From an uncultured Clostridia bacterium (GTDB lineage Bacteria; Bacillota; Clostridia; Peptostreptococcales; Anaerovoracaceae): a stretch of DNA of 6,701 bases. Below are positions 4,846 to 6,701 of this stretch, piece after piece; the first letter of the stretch is position 1, and every line of letters begins with the position of its first letter. Made by a program: the position numbers and the translations under genes. Where the stretch lies: the NCBI GenBank assembly GCA_934277655.1, contig CAKQVC010000117.1, forward strand, positions 1-6,701, given 5' to 3'. The notes under the pieces were generated by a model. The model saw only the letters and a program-made list of their open reading frames with translations, had not been told where the DNA came from and made no database searches.

Positions 4846-5409
4846 ATGATATTCAAGACACATTACGATTCGCCGTTGGGTGGGATACTGCTGGCGGCGG
4901 ATGAAAAGGGTCTGGCAGGGTTGTGGTTTGACGGACAGAAATATTTTGCTCATGGTCTGGAAAAGTCTGAGACAGACGAAGAGGTTTGCCAGGGATATCG
5001 TGAAGAGAAAGCTTTACAGTTGCTGGCTGAGGCAAAGCGCTGGCTGGACTTATACTTTGAGGGAAAAGAGCCGGACTTCAACTTGCCGCTCAGCCTGTCA
5101 GGAACCGATTTTCAGAAGAAAGTCTGGGAGATTCTATGCACGATTCCTTATGGCAAAACTATGACCTATGGACAGATCGCGGCGCAGCTTGCGGCAGAAC
5201 AGGGCATCCCGCATATGTCGGCTCAGGCGGTTGGCGGTGCGGTCGGACATAATCCGCTGAGCATCATCGTTCCCTGCCACCGGGTCGTCGGTACAAATGG
5301 CAGTTTGACCGGATATGCCGGAGGCATCGACCGCAAGATCAAACTGCTCACACTGGAGGGAGCCAATATGAGCAAGCTTTTCGTTCCCCAAAAGGGGACG
5401 GCACTGTAA
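4846..5409 (+). CDS. ogt: Methylated-DNA--[protein]-cysteine S-methyltransferase (O6-alkylguanine repair)
   Basis: This 187-residue suicide repair protein transfers the alkyl group from O6-methylguanine or O4-methylthymine in DNA to its own cysteine. The C-terminal catalytic domain is clear: [20 protein letters not shown] (89-108) with Y108, the recognition helix [14 protein letters not shown] (124-137) and the active-site motif [10 protein letters not shown] with nucleophile C144. [14 protein letters not shown] (151-164) and LLTLEG (167-172) then follow. The N-terminal domain (1-80, [22 protein letters not shown]) is the usual Ogt type; there is no Ada DNA-binding part. Where human MGMT has its arginine finger (R128), this protein has Q127. 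I recall the same [13 protein letters not shown] helix in other Firmicutes Ogt proteins, so activity is expected. It is the last gene before the terminator at 5526-5573 and appears to be a passenger in the operon. Confidence 0.95.
   Translation: MIFKTHYDSPLGGILLAADEKGLAGLWFDGQKYFAHGLEKSETDEEVCQGYREEKALQLLAEAKRWLDLYFEGKEPDFNLPLSLSGTDFQKKVWEILCTIPYGKTMTYGQIAAQLAAEQGIPHMSAQAVGGAVGHNPLSIIVPCHRVVGTNGSLTGYAGGIDRKIKLLTLEGANMSKLFVPQKGTAL
5382..5400 (+). other. GC-rich hairpin at the 3' end of the methyltransferase gene
   Basis: CGT(T)CCCC and GGGGACG form a 7-bp stem with one bulged T around an AAAA loop, a few codons before the stop. No T-run follows, so it is not a terminator by itself. It could protect the 3' end or simply reflect coding sequence. 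Confidence 0.3.
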
Positions 5410-5525
5410 TAAAACCGCCGTATATGAGGCTGGTCAGAAAACAGATGATATTTTGCATCAATTTTCTATATAGAGTGTGAAAAATCAAAGAAATATATGC
5501 ATGAAAGCATCGGATGAGAAGAAGG

Positions 5526-5573
5526 ACTGCTGTCTTCAACGGAGAATTTCCTCTGTTAAGGCACAGTTTTTTT
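5526..5573 (+). terminator. Rho-independent terminator of the four-gene operon
   Basis: An outer stem pairs ACTG(C)TGTC (5526-5534) with GGCACAGT (5560-5567), with one bulged C and one G-U. Inside it a second stem pairs AACGGAG (5538-5544) with CTCTGTT (5551-5557) around an AATTTC loop. A run of seven Ts (5567-5573) follows directly. This is a good intrinsic terminator on the plus strand, 116 bp after the methyltransferase stop codon. Confidence 0.75.
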
Positions 5574-5648
5574 GAAGGATAAACGTAAAAAGAGCCACGG
5601 GCAAAGCAAAAAACACAGAGCAAAAAAAGAACTTTGTGGAAAATGTGG

Positions 5649-5677
5649 TTGGCATAAAACTTGCTTATATTTATAAG
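5649..5677 (+). promoter_or_regulatory. Promoter of the dehydrogenase gene, fitting both sigma-54 and sigma-A consensus
   Basis: TTGGCATAAAACTTGCTT (5649-5666) matches the sigma-54 -24/-12 consensus YTGGCAC(G)-N4-TTGCW. The invariant GG (5651-5652) and GC (5663-5664) are exactly 10 bases apart. The same DNA also gives TTGGCA (5649-5654), 17 bp, TATAAG (5672-5677), each five of six to the sigma-A hexamers. The sequence alone cannot decide between them. Either places the start of transcription near 5676-5684 and gives a leader of about 120 nt. Sigma-54 use would require an enhancer-binding activator, which is not encoded in the window. Confidence 0.65.
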
Positions 5678-5789
5678 GGCGTCGTGAAAAAATTTGCTTC
5701 TCCGAAAAAGGAAACACAAGATTTTGCAGACGTCAGAGAGAAAACATATTAAGTTGTAAAACGTAGAAATTATAAAAGCTATAGCGGAT

Positions 5790-5794
5790 GGGAG
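5790..5794 (+). promoter_or_regulatory. Ribosome-binding site of the dehydrogenase gene
   Basis: GGGAG lies 6 nt before ATG 5801. An ATG at 5788 overlaps it but is out of frame and has no ribosome-binding site of its own. Confidence 0.7.
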
Positions 5795-5800
5795 AAAATT

Positions 5801-6701
5801 ATGTTAAAAAAAGATTTATTTATTGTAGGAGCAGGATTTATGGGAACAGGCATTGCGCAGAATGCTGCCATGAAAGGTCTGCAGGTAATGATTTATGACA
5901 TTTCAGAAAAGCAGCTGGAAAAAAGCCGCAATACATTGGAAAAGGAACTGACAAAACTTTTTACACGGGGAAAGATCACGCAGGAAGATGCAGAGAATAC
6001 CTTTAACCGTGTGCAGTATGTTTCCGAACTGAAGCTTTGCAGCAAAGCAGATGTCATCATTGAAGCCGCTTCCGAAAACAAAGAGATCAAAAAACAGATC
6101 ATAAAAGAAGTCGATCAGTGGGCAAGAGAAGATGCTGTTCTTGCAACGAATACGTCTTCTATTTCGATCACAACGCTGGCCAGCTGTCTGAAAAATCCCT
6201 CCCGTTTCGTAGGCATGCATTTTTTCAGCCCAGTGCCGAAAATGCCACTGATGGAGATTGTGCGTGGCATGAAGACCAGCGAAGCAACAGTAAAAACAGC
6301 TACAGAAATCGGCGAATATATGGGTAAAGCCTGTATTCTCGCAAAGGATGAAGCCGGATTTATCGTGAACCGTATGCTGCTTCCTATGCTCAATGAGGCT
6401 TGCTGCCTGGTAGAACGGGAAGTCGGAACCATTGAAGAGATAGACCTGGGAATGAAGAAAGGTCTGAACCATCCGATGGGACCTTTGGAACTGGTGGACA
6501 TGATCGGTCTGGATGTAGAACTGGCCGTAATGGAAGTTATTTATGAAGAGACAGGAGATTCTAAATATCGTCCTGCAGTTCTTCTGCGCAGAATGGTTGA
6601 TGCCGGCTATCTGGGAAGAAAAACCGGTGCAGGTTTCTATGAGTACCATGAAGACGGAACCCGCTGTCCGAACGAAAGCATTTTTATGAACGCGGCAGTA
6701 T
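5801..6701 (+). CDS. hbd: 3-hydroxyacyl-CoA (3-hydroxybutyryl-CoA) dehydrogenase, C-terminus beyond right edge
   Basis: Three hundred codons are open to the window edge. The enzyme interconverts acetoacetyl-CoA and 3-hydroxybutyryl-CoA (or longer homologues) with NAD(H), in clostridial butyrate formation or beta-oxidation-like catabolism. The N-terminal Rossmann domain has IVGAGFMGTGIAQ (8-20) and ends strand 2 with D33, indicating NAD preference. Catalytic blocks are ATNTSSISIT (115-124, S119), GMHFFSPVP with H140, PLMEIV with E152 and GFIVNRML with N190. The C-terminal domain shows GLNHPMGPLELVDMIGLD (221-238) and LGRKTGAGFYEY (271-282). Clostridial Hbd usually ends soon after the GFY-Y motif (about 280 residues), whereas this frame runs at least 18 residues further. 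It is separated from the upstream operon by a terminator and has its own promoter (5649-5677). The exact acyl-chain specificity is unknown, so the symbol is tentative. Confidence 0.93.
   Translation, partial: MLKKDLFIVGAGFMGTGIAQNAAMKGLQVMIYDISEKQLEKSRNTLEKELTKLFTRGKITQEDAENTFNRVQYVSELKLCSKADVIIEAASENKEIKKQIIKEVDQWAREDAVLATNTSSISITTLASCLKNPSRFVGMHFFSPVPKMPLMEIVRGMKTSEATVKTATEIGEYMGKACILAKDEAGFIVNRMLLPMLNEACCLVEREVGTIEEIDLGMKKGLNHPMGPLELVDMIGLDVELAVMEVIYEETGDSKYRPAVLLRRMVDAGYLGRKTGAGFYEYHEDGTRCPNESIFMNAAV

Larger units (their letters stand above)
5410..5800. other. Intergenic region between the operon and the dehydrogenase gene
   Basis: No credible gene is present. The minus-strand frame at 5348-5719 has no protein-like features and overlaps the methyltransferase end. 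From left to right the region holds an interrupted inverted repeat AGAAAA/TTTTCT (5436-5441, 5462-5467) enclosing TGAT/ATCA, and a small palindrome ATGC-ATGAAA-GCAT (5497-5510). The operon terminator (5526-5573), an A-rich stretch, a promoter readable by sigma-54 or sigma-A (5649-5677) and a leader of roughly 120 nt to the ATG at 5801 follow. Confidence 0.75.

Noticed and set aside
5595..5639. Interrupted inverted repeat CCAC...CAAAG / CTTTGTGG as an enhancer site for a sigma-54 activator
   Set aside because: It lies only about 10 bp from the -24 element, much closer than usual enhancer sites, and the arms have unequal spacing.
5348..5719. 123-codon minus-strand reading frame across the methyltransferase end and the following gap
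   Set aside because: It covers the terminator antisense and the promoter of the next gene, shows no family motif, and is explained by A-rich plus-strand DNA.
5903..6649. 248-codon minus-strand frame opposite the dehydrogenase
   Set aside because: The plus strand encodes a complete set of 3-hydroxyacyl-CoA dehydrogenase motifs over the same bases; the antisense frame resembles no known protein.

Overview
The window looks like a chromosomal piece of an anaerobic low-GC Firmicute, most likely a Clostridia/Lachnospiraceae-type gut fermenter. This is inferred from purine-rich Shine-Dalgarno sites 6-9 nt ahead of each start, AT-rich intergenic DNA, a TTG start, a Gram-positive-type Orn/Lys/Arg decarboxylase and a butyrate-pathway type 3-hydroxyacyl-CoA dehydrogenase. 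No rRNA, tRNA, CRISPR array, IS element or phage gene is visible.

Layout. (1) Bases 1-114, minus strand: the first 38 codons of a TetR/AcrR-type regulator that runs off the left edge. (2) Bases 115-957: about 840 bp without a convincing gene. It holds a 14-bp tandem triplet, several related GAAA(n)TTTC palindromes, a run of predicted hairpins, a 16-bp perfect palindrome and an extended -10 promoter. (3) Bases 958-5409, plus strand: four genes that can be read as one transcription unit. They are a TIGR00300-type ornithine cyclodeaminase-like protein, a PLP-dependent Orn/Lys/Arg decarboxylase, a YeiH/UPF0324 membrane transporter and an O6-methylguanine-DNA methyltransferase. The last three are tightly packed (gaps of 27 and 19 bp). 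The first is separated from the second by 140 bp containing a five-copy 13-bp tandem repeat and two abutting hairpins but no terminator. A strong intrinsic terminator at 5526-5573 closes the unit. (4) Bases 5649-6701: a promoter that fits both the sigma-54 (-24/-12) and the sigma-A (-35/-10) consensus, a leader of about 120 nt, and a 3-hydroxyacyl-CoA dehydrogenase gene that runs off the right edge.

How the genes may work together. The cyclodeaminase-like protein (ornithine to proline plus ammonia in characterised relatives) and the decarboxylase (basic amino acid to amine plus CO2) could compete for, or jointly dispose of, ornithine or a related basic amino acid. The transporter could move a product or counter-ion, but its substrate cannot be read from sequence. 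The methyltransferase is a housekeeping DNA-repair protein that seems merely co-transcribed. The dehydrogenase starts a separate unit, probably for acyl-CoA/butyrate metabolism. The divergent TetR protein is a natural candidate regulator of the four-gene unit, but this is inference from position.

No wholly new system is evident. The parts most worth a second look are the dual-reading promoter before the dehydrogenase, the tandem repeat that begins inside the end of the cyclodeaminase-like gene, the His/Cys-rich insert next to the decarboxylase active site, and the structured, palindrome-rich region at 340-800.
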